Shown here piece by piece: positions 34,713 to 43,425 of a DNA stretch of 64,000 nt. The notes beneath the pieces were generated by a model. It worked only from the letters and a program-made list of their open reading frames with translations. It was not told where the DNA came from and made no database searches. Made by a program: the position numbers and the translations under genes. Source of the stretch: Thermoleophilia bacterium (GTDB lineage Bacteria; Actinomycetota; Thermoleophilia; Gaiellales; Gaiellaceae). The stretch spans positions 1 through 64,000 of the forward strand of contig JADGPD010000005.1 of assembly GCA_017882615.1 (NCBI GenBank), given 5' to 3'. How positions within the stretch are numbered: the stretch's first letter is position 1; each line of letters starts with the position of its first letter.

Positions 34713-37445
34713 TCAGCGCGAGACGCGCAGGTTGCGCAGGTACTCACGCTCGCGCCGGCGCCGCTCTTGTTCCGCAGCGAAGCGCACTTCGCTTTCTCCG
34801 TCTGCGCTCTCGTCCTCCTGCACCAGCGTCGCGACGTCCTTGTCGGCGCCGGCTCCGAGCGGCCAGCGGCGCCTGCGTAAGCCGGGCTCGCGCTGCCCGA
34901 GATCCTCGAGCGTGTGCTCGATTTCGGCGACCGCGATCTCCGGGGGGAGATCTATCTCGACGGTCATTTCCACGGTCTCGGCTACGCGCTCGGGCTGATC
35001 GAGCGGGCTTTGCCGGGCTGCGGCGGGCGATGTGTCAGGGCTTGTCTCGGCATCGAGCTCGGTCTCACTCTCGCCCGCCTCGCGGTGTCGCAAGTGGAAG
35101 CGCCGCGACCGTTCGTGCTCGCGTTCCTCGGCCACGGATTCGCTGCGATCTTCCAGCTCGATCGCGGGCTCGGGCTCGGGCTCGACTTCCCGTTCAGCCT
35201 CGGCGTCGAGCACCTTCTCTTCGTGCCGGAATAGATGGAAGCGCCGCGGCTGCTCAGGCTCGGCCTCGATTGCGAAGACCTCGGGAATGCTCTCGAGCTC
35301 GACTCCGAGCTCGATCTCGGGCTCTGCGGAGGATTCCGCTTCGCGCTCGAATAGATGAAACAGACCGTGGCGCTCGGGCTCGGCCTCGGAAACCGGAATC
35401 TCGACGGTGCTTTCCAGCCGGGCTTCGCTCTCGGGTTCGGCGTCGGGCTCCGCCTTGGCCTCTTCGTCGCTCTCCTCCTGCCGGTGCAGGTGGAAGCGCC
35501 GCGGCTGCTCGGACTCGCTTTCTTCGGCCAACGGCTCGGAGGGGCCTTCCCGCTCGGGCTCAGCCTCGTCTTCTGTTCCGGTAGCGGTCTCCGACGTTGC
35601 TTCGAGCGGCTTCTCATGCTTGAAGGGATGGAAGAAGTGACGCGGCGGTGCCGGCTCGTGTTCCTCAGCCACGGGCTCTTCGGCGATCTCAGGCTCCGGC
35701 TCGCCTTCGGGCTCGTCGGCGGAGGATTTCTCGGCCCGCTCGAAGAGGTGAGAAAGACCGTGACGCTCGGTCTCGGCCTCCGAGGCCGGTATCCCGGCGC
35801 CGCTTTCGGGCGTGACCTCGGGCTCGATCGCCGGCTCGTCCGTCCTGTGCCGAAGCAGATGGAAGCGCTGCGGCCGCTCGGGCTGGCTTTCTTCGGCGAC
35901 GGGCTCGGGATTGTTCGCCTCGATCTCGGGCTCCGCTGCGGCGACGGTCTCGAGCTCGGCGCTCGGCTCGTCGGCGGCTCCGGGCTCTGACGTGTATTCG
36001 AACTCCTTCTCATGGCGCCTGAAGAGGTGGACGCGCCGGCGAGGCTCCTCCGGCGCTACGTCAGTTGCGGAAACCTCGAGGATGTTCTCGAGCTCTGCTT
36101 CGGGCTCGGCCTTGCTCGCTTCGGCGGCGGCCTCGAAGCTTCTCGTCTCAATCTCGAGCTCCAGCGCGGCTGCGATCTCGGGCTCGGCTTCGATCTCGGT
36201 CTCCGGCTCAACCGCTGGCTCCTCGGTGACTTCGAGCTCGGACTCGGCTTCGGGCGCTTTCTGCTCATGCCGGAAGGGGTGGAAGAAATGCCGCGGCAGC
36301 TCGGGCCCGGCGTCTTCGGCCGCAACATCGGGGATGTCTTCGGGCTCGACTTTGGGCGCGACCTCGGCCGCGACCTCAGGGAGATCATCGACTTCGACGT
36401 CGGGGACGAGCTCGGTCACGATCTCGGTCGCGATTTCGGGCGCCGTCTCGGCTTCGAGCGCCTTCTCCTCGTGGCGGAACAAGTGGAAGGGTCGCGACCG
36501 CTCGGGCTCGCGTTCCTCGGCCACGGCTTCGATCGGACTTTCCGGCTCGCTCTCGGGCTCGACTTCCGGCTCCGCGGCGGCTTCGGGCCCTTCCTCGCTC
36601 AGGGACTCCGGCTCGCCGCCCAGCACCGGCACGGCATTCTCGCGATCCGCTTCCAGCTCGGCTTCCGCAGCCGGCTTCTGCTCGACCTCTGCCTCGGGCT
36701 GTTTTGCGACCGAGATCTCGGTGGCGCCTTCCGGCGCCTCCTCCGCATTTTCGGACTCGCTCGGCAGCTGGTAGGCCGCCAGCGGCCAATCGGCCTCGGC
36801 GGCGCCTTCCTCTCTGTCTGTCCGCCAGACCAGAGGCTCGACCTGGTCGAGCGTGAGGGAGGTGATGCTCGGAGCGATCCTGGCCTCGCGCTCTTCGGGA
36901 GCCGTGTACGCGGGGGCGCCGGCGGGGAGTCGCTGGACGCGGCGGTTCTCGCGCGCGATCGCTAGCTCGATCGAGAAGACGATCAAAAAGGCCACCGTTT
37001 CGGCGATTGCGGTCGTTAAAAATGGGTGGGAGCTCATTTGAGCCGAAATCGCGGCGACAGCGATAAGGAAGACGGCCTCCAGCAGGAGCCTCGGCGCCGT
37101 GCGGTTTGTGCCGCCCGGGCTCTCTACCGGCGGCAGCGCGTAGGGATCGATTCTGGTTGAGATCGGGCTCGAGTCGAAATGGATGCTCGAAGGACGGTAA
37201 GCGCGCTCGGGAGCGGGCAGAGTCACGTCGGCCGGGGATGCACTGCCCTTGGCACGCTCCAGCGATTGCAGGATCTCTTCGAGCTCGCCGCTGAAGCGCT
37301 CGAGCAGTTCGAAAGCCCGACGTGCGCCCTCGGGGGCGTCCTCCCGCTCGAAGTGCTCGCCGTTAGGGCGATGCTCGCCCGCGGACTCGGACGCGCCGCT
37401 TTCCTCCGCCGGCTGTTTGCTCTCTTCGCTGCCTGTCTGATCCAC
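34713..37445 (-). CDS. Large acidic membrane protein with ten spaced basic/His motifs
   Basis: 910 residues; no family recognised. The N-terminus is acidic (1-115). Two membrane helices follow (about 117-137 LLLEAVFLIAVAAISAQM and 142-163 FLTTAIAETVAFLIVFSIEL) with a short loop. Roughly 650 residues dominated by Glu, Pro and Ala are next, and a basic tail (RRRRWPLG at about 857; RRRRER at about 895) closes the protein. Within the acidic part a short basic/aromatic motif recurs ten times. Its cores are HLFRH, HPFRH, HLFRRH, HLLRH, HLFER, HPFKH, HLHRQ, HLFER, HLFRH and HLRHR, near residues 321, 389, 473, 529, 566, 606, 652, 697, 737 and 784. The GTG start has GGAG six bases upstream. The sigma-factor gene is 80 bases upstream on the same strand. 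Possibly a disordered scaffold. Confidence 0.75.
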   Translation of the reverse strand: MDQTGSEESKQPAEESGASESAGEHRPNGEHFEREDAPEGARRAFELLERFSGELEEILQSLERAKGSASPADVTLPAPERAYRPSSIHFDSSPISTRIDPYALPPVESPGGTNRTAPRLLLEAVFLIAVAAISAQMSSHPFLTTAIAETVAFLIVFSIELAIARENRRVQRLPAGAPAYTAPEEREARIAPSITSLTLDQVEPLVWRTDREEGAAEADWPLAAYQLPSESENAEEAPEGATEISVAKQPEAEVEQKPAAEAELEADRENAVPVLGGEPESLSEEGPEAAAEPEVEPESEPESPIEAVAEEREPERSRPFHLFRHEEKALEAETAPEIATEIVTELVPDVEVDDLPEVAAEVAPKVEPEDIPDVAAEDAGPELPRHFFHPFRHEQKAPEAESELEVTEEPAVEPETEIEAEPEIAAALELEIETRSFEAAAEASKAEPEAELENILEVSATDVAPEEPRRRVHLFRRHEKEFEYTSEPGAADEPSAELETVAAAEPEIEANNPEPVAEESQPERPQRFHLLRHRTDEPAIEPEVTPESGAGIPASEAETERHGLSHLFERAEKSSADEPEGEPEPEIAEEPVAEEHEPAPPRHFFHPFKHEKPLEATSETATGTEDEAEPEREGPSEPLAEESESEQPRRFHLHRQEESDEEAKAEPDAEPESEARLESTVEIPVSEAEPERHGLFHLFEREAESSAEPEIELGVELESIPEVFAIEAEPEQPRRFHLFRHEEKVLDAEAEREVEPEPEPAIELEDRSESVAEEREHERSRRFHLRHREAGESETELDAETSPDTSPAAARQSPLDQPERVAETVEMTVEIDLPPEIAVAEIEHTLEDLGQREPGLRRRRWPLGAGADKDVATLVQEDESADGESEVRFAAEQERRRREREYLRNLRVSR

Positions 37446-37524
37446 GCGTCGCTCCGTCGGGCCGCATAACGATTATGACCGTCGCGGCGCGTGTTCGCGC
37501 ATCGAGAGCGCAGTGCTGTGTCAG

Positions 37525-38337
37525 TCAGGCCGCGATCGGCTCGTCGACATCGTAGGCGGCCACGCGAGTACGCAGCTTCTGCCGGGCGCCCGCGAGAATC
37601 TGCGACACGCGCGATTCGCTGACACCGAGGCGCGCTCCGATCTCGGCGCCTTGAAGCTCGTCGACGTGGACGAGCTTGAGCACCATGCGCTCACGCTCCG
37701 AGAGGGACGCGATCGCGTCGCGCACGATCGCTGCCCGCTCGCTCGCCAGCGTCGCCTGTTCCGGCTCGCTGCCCAGCTCGCGATTCTCGACCGTGTCGCC
37801 GATCTCGAGCATCTCGCTGTCTTCGCCGGCTCGGGTCGGAGCGTTGAGCGAGCAAACATCGGCGCGCTCCAGCTCTCCGAGCTGCCTTCGGATCTCGTCC
37901 GCGGAAACGCAGAGCACATCGGCCAGCTCGGACTCGGAGGGCGAGCGGCCGTTCTTGACGAAGAAGTCGTCGCGTGCGGAATCGATCTGGCGCGCGAAAT
38001 GGCGCACCGAGCGCGACGCCCAATCCTGGCGCCGCAATTCATCCATGATGGCGCCTGAGACACGCGTCCAGGCGTACTGCTCGAAGGTTGCGCCTTTCTC
38101 GGGGTCGAAGCGCTCGACGGCTTCGATCAGGGCAACCAGGCCGCAGGAAGCGAGGTCGTCGAGTTCGCAGTGAGCGGGAAGCTCGCGAACCTTCTTCGAC
38201 GCCAGGTAGGTGACCATCGGCGCATAGGAGAGAACGAGTCGATCACGCGCCGAGCTGTCTCGATTTGTAGTCCAGGCACACCACAAGGCCTCGGCCTCTG
38301 ATGCGCTGAGCCGCTGACCGCAAGTATCCGTATTCAT
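37525..38337 (-). CDS. FliA/WhiG-type RNA polymerase sigma factor
   Basis: 270 residues with regions 2, 3 and 4. The region 2 sequence ELDDLASCGLVALIEAVERF followed by FEQYAWTRVSGAIMDELRRQ is characteristic of the FliA/WhiG group. Region 3 follows (RSPSESELADVLCVSADEIR), then region 4 (LSERERMVLKLVHVDELQGA and ARLGVSESRVSQILAGA). GGAGGT precedes the ATG by seven bases. No flagellar genes are in view; the downstream acidic membrane protein and the divergent HD-GYP regulator suggest a signalling or morphogenesis role. Targets unknown. Confidence 0.88.
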   Translation of the reverse strand: MNTDTCGQRLSASEAEALWCAWTTNRDSSARDRLVLSYAPMVTYLASKKVRELPAHCELDDLASCGLVALIEAVERFDPEKGATFEQYAWTRVSGAIMDELRRQDWASRSVRHFARQIDSARDDFFVKNGRSPSESELADVLCVSADEIRRQLGELERADVCSLNAPTRAGEDSEMLEIGDTVENRELGSEPEQATLASERAAIVRDAIASLSERERMVLKLVHVDELQGAEIGARLGVSESRVSQILAGARQKLRTRVAAYDVDEPIAA

Positions 38338-38517
38338 TTGGGGGACCTCCGCAGGGTGGGGAACTGCTCTAACTCTGGGTCCAGTGCGGCCATCCGGCTA
38401 TTCCCGGAATGCGCCCGCTGCTTTCCCCGATTTCGCGTAACCGGGGCGCGCATTTCGGCCGCTCAAGGACGCGGCGCTGTGCATTCATTCGCAACTCGAC
38501 TTGCCGATCAGGGGAGC

Positions 38518-39756
38518 GTGTTCAAGGAAGAAGCAGGCAAAAACGGCCTGAGCACGATTCGGTCGGCGCTCGATCAGGACAGCGGTGTGGCGTATCCTTT
38601 ACCGCCTCAGGTCACGTTGGCGCCAAACGGAGGGAGAAGTCAAACGCTGGCCGACGGTGGATATGTGCTCGTCGTTGATGATGAGCCGCAGGTGCAGCGG
38701 CTGATTGCTCGCATCCTCGAGCGTCACGGTTTTCGTTGCGAGCTCGCGGCCAGCGCCGAAGAGGCGCGCAAGCTGCTGGAATCGAAGGAGAACAACTTCC
38801 AGCTCATGCTCTGCGACGTCAACATGCCGGGCGAGAGCGGGCTGGAACTTTTGAGCAGCACGCTGGTTTCTCATCCCGAGGTCGCGGCGCTCATGGTCAC
38901 CGGCGCCGACGATCCGAAAATGGCCGAGAGCGCGATCGAGCTTGGCGCCTTCGGTTACCTGACCAAGCCGTTTCGCCCCAACGAGCTGATGATCAACATC
39001 GTCAACGCTCTGCACCGCCGCCGCCTCGAGCTTGAGAACCGCGCTCATCGGGCGATGCTGGAGAACGCCGTCGAAACGCGCACCGCGGCGCTAAGCGAGG
39101 CTGTCTCCCGATTGCAGCACTCCGAGCAGCAGCTGCGCGAGCATCAGGAAGAGACGGTCAAACGCCTGTCGAGCATGGCCGAGCTGCGCGATCTCGAGAC
39201 GGGACGCCATCTGGAGCGGATGAGCAGTTACTGCGCTCTGATCGCCGAGCGTTTCGACTTCAATCGCGAGCGGGTCGAGCTGATGCGCATCGCGAGCCCG
39301 ATGCACGACGTGGGCAAGATCGGAATCCCCGACAACATCCTGCTCAAGCCGTCGACGCTCACTCCCGAGGAGCGCGAGATCATGCAGCAACACACGGCGA
39401 TTGGTTACCGGATTCTCTCGGACTCGGGCGCCGAGCTTTTGACTCTGGCTGCGGTGCTGGCTTGGACGCACCACGAGCGCTTTGACGGAAGCGGATACCC
39501 GCGCGGGCTGAGTAGCGAAAAGATCCCGATCGAGGGCCGGATCGCGGCTGTCGCCGACGTGTTCGATGCTCTCACCAGCGACCGCATCTATCGCCCCGCC
39601 TTCAACGTCGAGGAGGCTGTGTTGATGATGCGCGAGCAGCGCGGAGCCCATTTCGACCCCGACGTGCTCGACCTTTTCCTCGATGCGATGGAGAAGGTCG
39701 AAGAGATCCGCATCGGGTACAAGAACCGGGCGGACTCGCCCGTCGGCCTGCGCTAG
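38518..39756 (+). CDS. Response regulator with HD-GYP c-di-GMP phosphodiesterase domain
   Basis: Receiver domain (YVLVVDDEPQVQRLIARIL; phosphoacceptor Asp in LMLCDVNMPGESG; Lys in LTKPF), a coiled-coil linker (about 60 residues, Glu/Gln-rich), and an HD-GYP domain. The HD pair is in SPMHDVGKIGIPD, then HHERFDGSGYPRGL with the GYP motif, so degradation of cyclic di-GMP is expected. The frame is open to 38338, which would abut the divergent sigma-factor start. I use the GTG at 38518; a GTG at 38587 is also possible. The domain part is certain, the start is not. Confidence 0.85.
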   Translation: MFKEEAGKNGLSTIRSALDQDSGVAYPLPPQVTLAPNGGRSQTLADGGYVLVVDDEPQVQRLIARILERHGFRCELAASAEEARKLLESKENNFQLMLCDVNMPGESGLELLSSTLVSHPEVAALMVTGADDPKMAESAIELGAFGYLTKPFRPNELMINIVNALHRRRLELENRAHRAMLENAVETRTAALSEAVSRLQHSEQQLREHQEETVKRLSSMAELRDLETGRHLERMSSYCALIAERFDFNRERVELMRIASPMHDVGKIGIPDNILLKPSTLTPEEREIMQQHTAIGYRILSDSGAELLTLAAVLAWTHHERFDGSGYPRGLSSEKIPIEGRIAAVADVFDALTSDRIYRPAFNVEEAVLMMREQRGAHFDPDVLDLFLDAMEKVEEIRIGYKNRADSPVGLR

Positions 39757-39907
39757 TCGGAAAGTACGCGAGAATCGCGAGCTCTTCGCACGCGCCGCGT
39801 GGCGGCGAGAGAGTGAGCTTCCCGGCCTTCTCGTATTAATCCGTGCCGCATCCCTAAAGAGCTGCGCTCTCAGCCGATAAACAGATCAAGAGAGACGAAT
39901 CAGCAGC

Positions 39908-40186
39908 ATGAGCGAAAAGAGAAAAAGCAGCCGCAGCCAGGTCATAGAGCCGGATCCATGGCCGCACGAGCCGCCCGCAGATCTTCTCGAAGCGCTTGAC
40001 CAGGCGGCGGCGCGCCTCTCCGAGCTCGACGCTCACGGCGTCCGCATCTCGCTAGGTATCGGAGCCGACGGCGGCGCGCTCGCGCGTGTCTCCCAGGAAG
40101 GGCTCGCATGCGAGATTGACTCCTCGCTCCTCCTTCAGCTTGTCTGTGGAAGTAAGCTGAGGGTTCCGCGGATATCCGCGGTCTGA
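39908..40186 (+). CDS. Hypothetical 92-residue protein
   Basis: Charged N-terminus (EKRKSSRSQVIEPDPWPHEP), a predicted helix (ADLLEALDQAAARLSELDAH) and a short beta-rich part (VRISLGIGADGGALARVSQE). Not recognised. It lies between the HD-GYP regulator and the CheB-like gene in the same orientation. The last codons contain a 16-base perfect palindrome. Confidence 0.5.
   Translation: MSEKRKSSRSQVIEPDPWPHEPPADLLEALDQAAARLSELDAHGVRISLGIGADGGALARVSQEGLACEIDSSLLLQLVCGSKLRVPRISAV
40166..40181. promoter_or_regulatory. 16-base perfect palindrome upstream of CheB-like gene
   Basis: CCGCGGATATCCGCGG is fully palindromic, 40 bases before the CheB-like start and overlapping the end of the preceding small gene. 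Candidate dimer-binding operator or chance GC symmetry. Confidence 0.3.
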
Positions 40187-40220
40187 GCGAGAGGTACAAG
40201 CAGCCGGAGGCCGAGCACCG

Positions 40221-41357
40221 ATGCAGAAGTTGACTCCTTTTCGCGTTGCGGTTGCCGACCATGCGCCCTTCATGCGCCGGCTGTTGGGCGAGGCGCTGCT
40301 CGTCCGCGGTATCGAGGTGACCGGAGCGGTCGATTCGGCCGAGGCGGCGATCGAACTGTGCGGACGAACCAACCCCGACGCTCTGCTCTTCGACATCGTC
40401 GCCGACACCATGGACGGTGTCGTTTTGATGCGCGGCCTGCGTGAGGCGGGTCTTAGCACGCCCGTGATCCTGCTCGGAGGGCATTTCCGAGCCGACCACT
40501 ACAAGGTCGTCGACGCGCTGATCGAAGGCGCGCTCGATTTCGTCGAGCGCCCGCTCGCCTGCGACACCGTTCAGGTGTTCGTCAGCGAGCTGATCGCTCG
40601 CATTCGCGTGGCCTCCGACCTCACCGCGGCGCGGCAGCGGGCGCTCGATCTGGCCTCACAACGGGAGCTGCACGGACTCGAGAACGAGTCGGATTCGGCT
40701 TCGGCGCTCCGCGACCCTTCGCGTGACGGCCCTGGGGCGGTGGTGGTCGTCGGCTCGCTCGGAGGTTGCTGGTCGCTCTCGCATCTGATTCCCGCGCTGC
40801 CGCCTCTTCTCGGCCTGGGCATGGTCGTCGTGCAGCAGCTGCCCGAGGGATTCACGACCGCGCTGGCCGACCGCCTCGACCACTATTCGGTCTTGGGGGT
40901 CAAGGAGGCGCTCGGCGGTGAGCAGCTCAACCCCAGCACCGTCTACTTTGCGCAGGGAGGAAGTCACCTTCGCATGGCCGGCGACGCCAAGTTGCTCGTC
41001 TCGGTGGAGGAGCCAATCGACGGGCTGCGTCCGCGCGCCGACGTCACCGTCAGCGACGCCGCCCGCATCTTCGGCGATCGGCTGCTACTGGTGGTTACGA
41101 GCGGGATGGGCAAGGACGGCTTGGACGGCGCACGTGAGGTAAAGGAGCGCGGCGGCCGGATCATCGTCGAGGAGGAGTTGACGGCGATCGCCTACGGAAC
41201 GCCTCGTGCGATAGTCGAAGCCAAGCTGGCGGATGAGGTCGTTCCGCTGGGTGAGCTGGCGCAGGCCGTCGCCGACGCCGCCGGAGTCTGGGGAGCCTCG
41301 ATTCCACTACCGAGCGATTACGCCTCGATGACGAGCAACCCGGAGAGTCCTAGTTAA
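40221..41357 (+). CDS. CheB-like protein with degenerate receiver and esterase sites
   Basis: 378 residues with CheB layout: receiver (residues 5-115), linker, methylesterase domain (about 170-365). In the receiver the acidic pair is reduced (VADHAPFMRR instead of VDDS), the central Asp is kept (LLFDIV), and the conserved Lys is Arg (VERPL). In the esterase domain Ser179 (VVGSLGGC) and Asp299 (GMGKDG) align with the triad. The His of the usual VVQHMP motif is Gln206 (VVQQLPEGFT). Loss of the His predicts weak or no esterase activity. GGAGG precedes the ATG. No cheA, cheR or mcp gene is near. Confidence 0.8.
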   Translation: MQKLTPFRVAVADHAPFMRRLLGEALLVRGIEVTGAVDSAEAAIELCGRTNPDALLFDIVADTMDGVVLMRGLREAGLSTPVILLGGHFRADHYKVVDALIEGALDFVERPLACDTVQVFVSELIARIRVASDLTAARQRALDLASQRELHGLENESDSASALRDPSRDGPGAVVVVGSLGGCWSLSHLIPALPPLLGLGMVVVQQLPEGFTTALADRLDHYSVLGVKEALGGEQLNPSTVYFAQGGSHLRMAGDAKLLVSVEEPIDGLRPRADVTVSDAARIFGDRLLLVVTSGMGKDGLDGAREVKERGGRIIVEEELTAIAYGTPRAIVEAKLADEVVPLGELAQAVADAAGVWGASIPLPSDYASMTSNPESPS

Positions 41358-41423
41358 CGCTGTGCTCAAACCGCGTCGCTCGCGGGCGCGCCGAGCCGGA
41401 ACGCGCGGAAGCTGCGGGAAGTC

Positions 41424-42443
41424 GTGAATCACGAGCAGAAGACACCGAGCGTCTCCGAGACAGTCATCTCAACTGCGGGGTTGGCCCGCAACTTCGGTCA
41501 CACGCAAGCCGTTAAGGGCATCTCCTTCAGCGTCGCCGAGGGCGAGGTCTTCGGCTTCCTAGGCCCCAACGGCGCCGGCAAGACGACGACGATCAGCATG
41601 CTTTGCACCCTGCTCGCGCCCTCGGCCGGCGAAGCGACGGTCGCCGGCTTCGACATCCGCAGCAAGCGAACCGAGGTCCGGCGCTCGATCGGTCTCGTCT
41701 TCCAGGACCCGACTCTCGACGAGTACCTGACTGCGATTCAGAATCTTCGCTTTCACGCCTACGCCTACGGCGTGCCCAAGCGGGTTCGTGACGAGCGCAT
41801 CCACGAGCTGCTCAACCTGATGGAGCTATGGGATCGCCGCAATTCCTCGGTGCGCGAGTTCTCGGGCGGGATGAAGCGCCGCCTGGAGATCGCCCGAGGC
41901 CTGCTTCACCACCCCCGCATCCTCTTCCTCGACGAGCCGACACTCGGGCTCGATCCTCAAACGCGGCACCGTATCTGGAAGTACGTGCTCGACTTGCGGC
42001 GGCGCGAGTCGCTGACGATCTTCCTCACTACGCACTACATGGACGAGGCCGAGAACTGCGACCGGATCGCGATCATCGACGAGGGTGAGATCGTTGCGCT
42101 CGACCGGCCCGAGCTGCTGAAGAATTCGCTGGGCGGTGACGTAGTGACGATTCGTGTCGAGAACGGGGAGGGCGCGGTGGCGGAACTCTTCGCTCGCTAC
42201 GAGCTGAGCGCGAGCATCGAAGGCGACGGAGTCTGCTTCAAGCTGCCCGGCGCCGAAGAGTTCCTGCCCGGGCTGATGCGCAGCTTCTCGTGCGAGATCC
42301 TGGGGGTCACAATCCGCCGTCCGACTCTCGACGACGTGTTCCTCTCTCTCACCGGCCACTCGATTCGCGACGACCGACCGGCCACCGGCCAGCAGCTTCG
42401 TCGCTACCTGAACACGCCCGGCATGAAGTCGCAACTGAACTGA
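41424..42443 (+). CDS. ABC exporter ATP-binding protein (DrrA-like)
   Basis: 339 residues. Walker A GPNGAGKTT, Q-loop LVFQDPTLDEY, signature FSGGMKRRLEIA, Walker B ILFLDEPTLGLDP, switch His TTHYMDE. The LFLDEPTLGLDPQTR segment with the long C-terminal domain (RVENGEGAVAELFARY) is typical of daunorubicin-resistance DrrA-type ATPases. GTG start. It pairs with the single permease gene 73 bases downstream. Substrate unknown. Confidence 0.9.
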   Translation: MNHEQKTPSVSETVISTAGLARNFGHTQAVKGISFSVAEGEVFGFLGPNGAGKTTTISMLCTLLAPSAGEATVAGFDIRSKRTEVRRSIGLVFQDPTLDEYLTAIQNLRFHAYAYGVPKRVRDERIHELLNLMELWDRRNSSVREFSGGMKRRLEIARGLLHHPRILFLDEPTLGLDPQTRHRIWKYVLDLRRRESLTIFLTTHYMDEAENCDRIAIIDEGEIVALDRPELLKNSLGGDVVTIRVENGEGAVAELFARYELSASIEGDGVCFKLPGAEEFLPGLMRSFSCEILGVTIRRPTLDDVFLSLTGHSIRDDRPATGQQLRRYLNTPGMKSQLN

Positions 42444-42516
42444 TGACCGGCCTCGATCTCCAGTCGCGCCTGCGCGTTCTTGCCGCCGGCGATCGCACCC
42501 GAGGGCGGGTCTTCTC

Positions 42517-43332
42517 TTGAGGCAGTCTCTGCGCGGCATCTGGGTAATCGCGTACCGCGAGCTGCTTCGGTTCTCGCGCGAGCGCTCGCGCCTGGCCTCG
42601 ACGCTCGGGATGCCGATCATCTTCATGGTCGTCTTCAGTGAAGGGCTGAAACGTCAGATCGGCGCGCTGGCGGTGGGCGTCGATTTCGTCAAGTTCATGT
42701 ATCCGGGCATCATCGCGATGTCGGTCTTCATCAACGCGATCTTTTCGGGCCTCTCGGTCGTCTGGGATCGCGAGATCGGCTTTCTCAAGGAGGTGCTCGT
42801 CTCGCCGCTCAACCGGTCGGGCGTGGTGCTCGGCAAAGCGCTCGGCGCCTCCGTGATCGCGCTCTTCCAGGCCCTGGTGATGCTCGCCCTGGCGCCGCTC
42901 TTCGGCGTGCCGCTCTCGCTCAGGATCGTTCTCGAGCTGATTCCGATCGTGATCGTGCTGGCCTTTTCGCTGGCCGGCTTCGGCCTTCTGATCGGCTCGC
43001 GGATGCGCTCCCAGCAGGGCTTTCAGGTGCTGGTTCAGATGGTCGTCTTCCCGCTCACGTTTCTCGCGGGCGTCTTCTTCCCGGTGAACAACGTTCCGCG
43101 CTGGATGGAGATCGTCTCCAAGCTCAACCCGCTCACCTACGGTGTGGACGCGATTCGCCGCATCTTTCTAGTCGGCGAGATCTCGGCCGCGAGTCGGAAC
43201 TCGGGCCATTCGATCATCGGCGTGACGGTGTTCGGGCACACGACCACGACGATCGAGGACGTCGCGCTCGTCGGCTTGCTTGGCGCCGCGCTCCTGATCG
43301 GCGCCATCTTCTCCTTCAATCGGCATACCTAG
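42517..43332 (+). CDS. ABC-2 type permease (DrrB-like)
   Basis: 271 residues with six membrane helices; the conserved segment WDREIGFLKEVLVSPLNRSG and the C-terminal PVNNVPRWMEIVSKLNPLTY are DrrB/ABC2 marks. TTG start preceded by GAGGGCGGG. It forms the membrane part of the exporter with the preceding ATPase, as a homodimer. The C-terminal loop before the last helix (about 25 residues, HSIIGVTVFGHTTTTIEDVA) is probably extracytoplasmic. Confidence 0.88.
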   Translation: MRQSLRGIWVIAYRELLRFSRERSRLASTLGMPIIFMVVFSEGLKRQIGALAVGVDFVKFMYPGIIAMSVFINAIFSGLSVVWDREIGFLKEVLVSPLNRSGVVLGKALGASVIALFQALVMLALAPLFGVPLSLRIVLELIPIVIVLAFSLAGFGLLIGSRMRSQQGFQVLVQMVVFPLTFLAGVFFPVNNVPRWMEIVSKLNPLTYGVDAIRRIFLVGEISAASRNSGHSIIGVTVFGHTTTTIEDVALVGLLGAALLIGAIFSFNRHT

Positions 43333-43361
43333 CCCGCGCCGGCCGCCGGCGGCACTTTCGC

Positions 43362-43390
43362 TTGACGCGGGTTTCCCAGCCGCTGAGAAT
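43362..43390 (+). promoter_or_regulatory. Candidate promoter of cation exchanger gene
   Basis: TTGACG (43362) and GAGAAT (43385) are spaced 17 bases apart, 36 bases before the ATG. The -10 match is weak. Confidence 0.3.
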
Positions 43391-43425
43391 GGGCGAGTCG
43401 ATGCCCGCCGCGCGCACTCACGGTC

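Noticed and set aside
34325-34747. 140-codon minus-strand frame over the hairpin repeats
   Set aside because: Composition is irregular, it overlaps the acidic gene's end, and it reads through repeated hairpins.
36012-36965. Long open frames on the plus strand opposite the acidic protein gene (317 and 320 codons)
   Set aside because: They arise from the GAG/CTC-rich repeats; translations are low-complexity Leu/Gly or Ser runs with no start signals.
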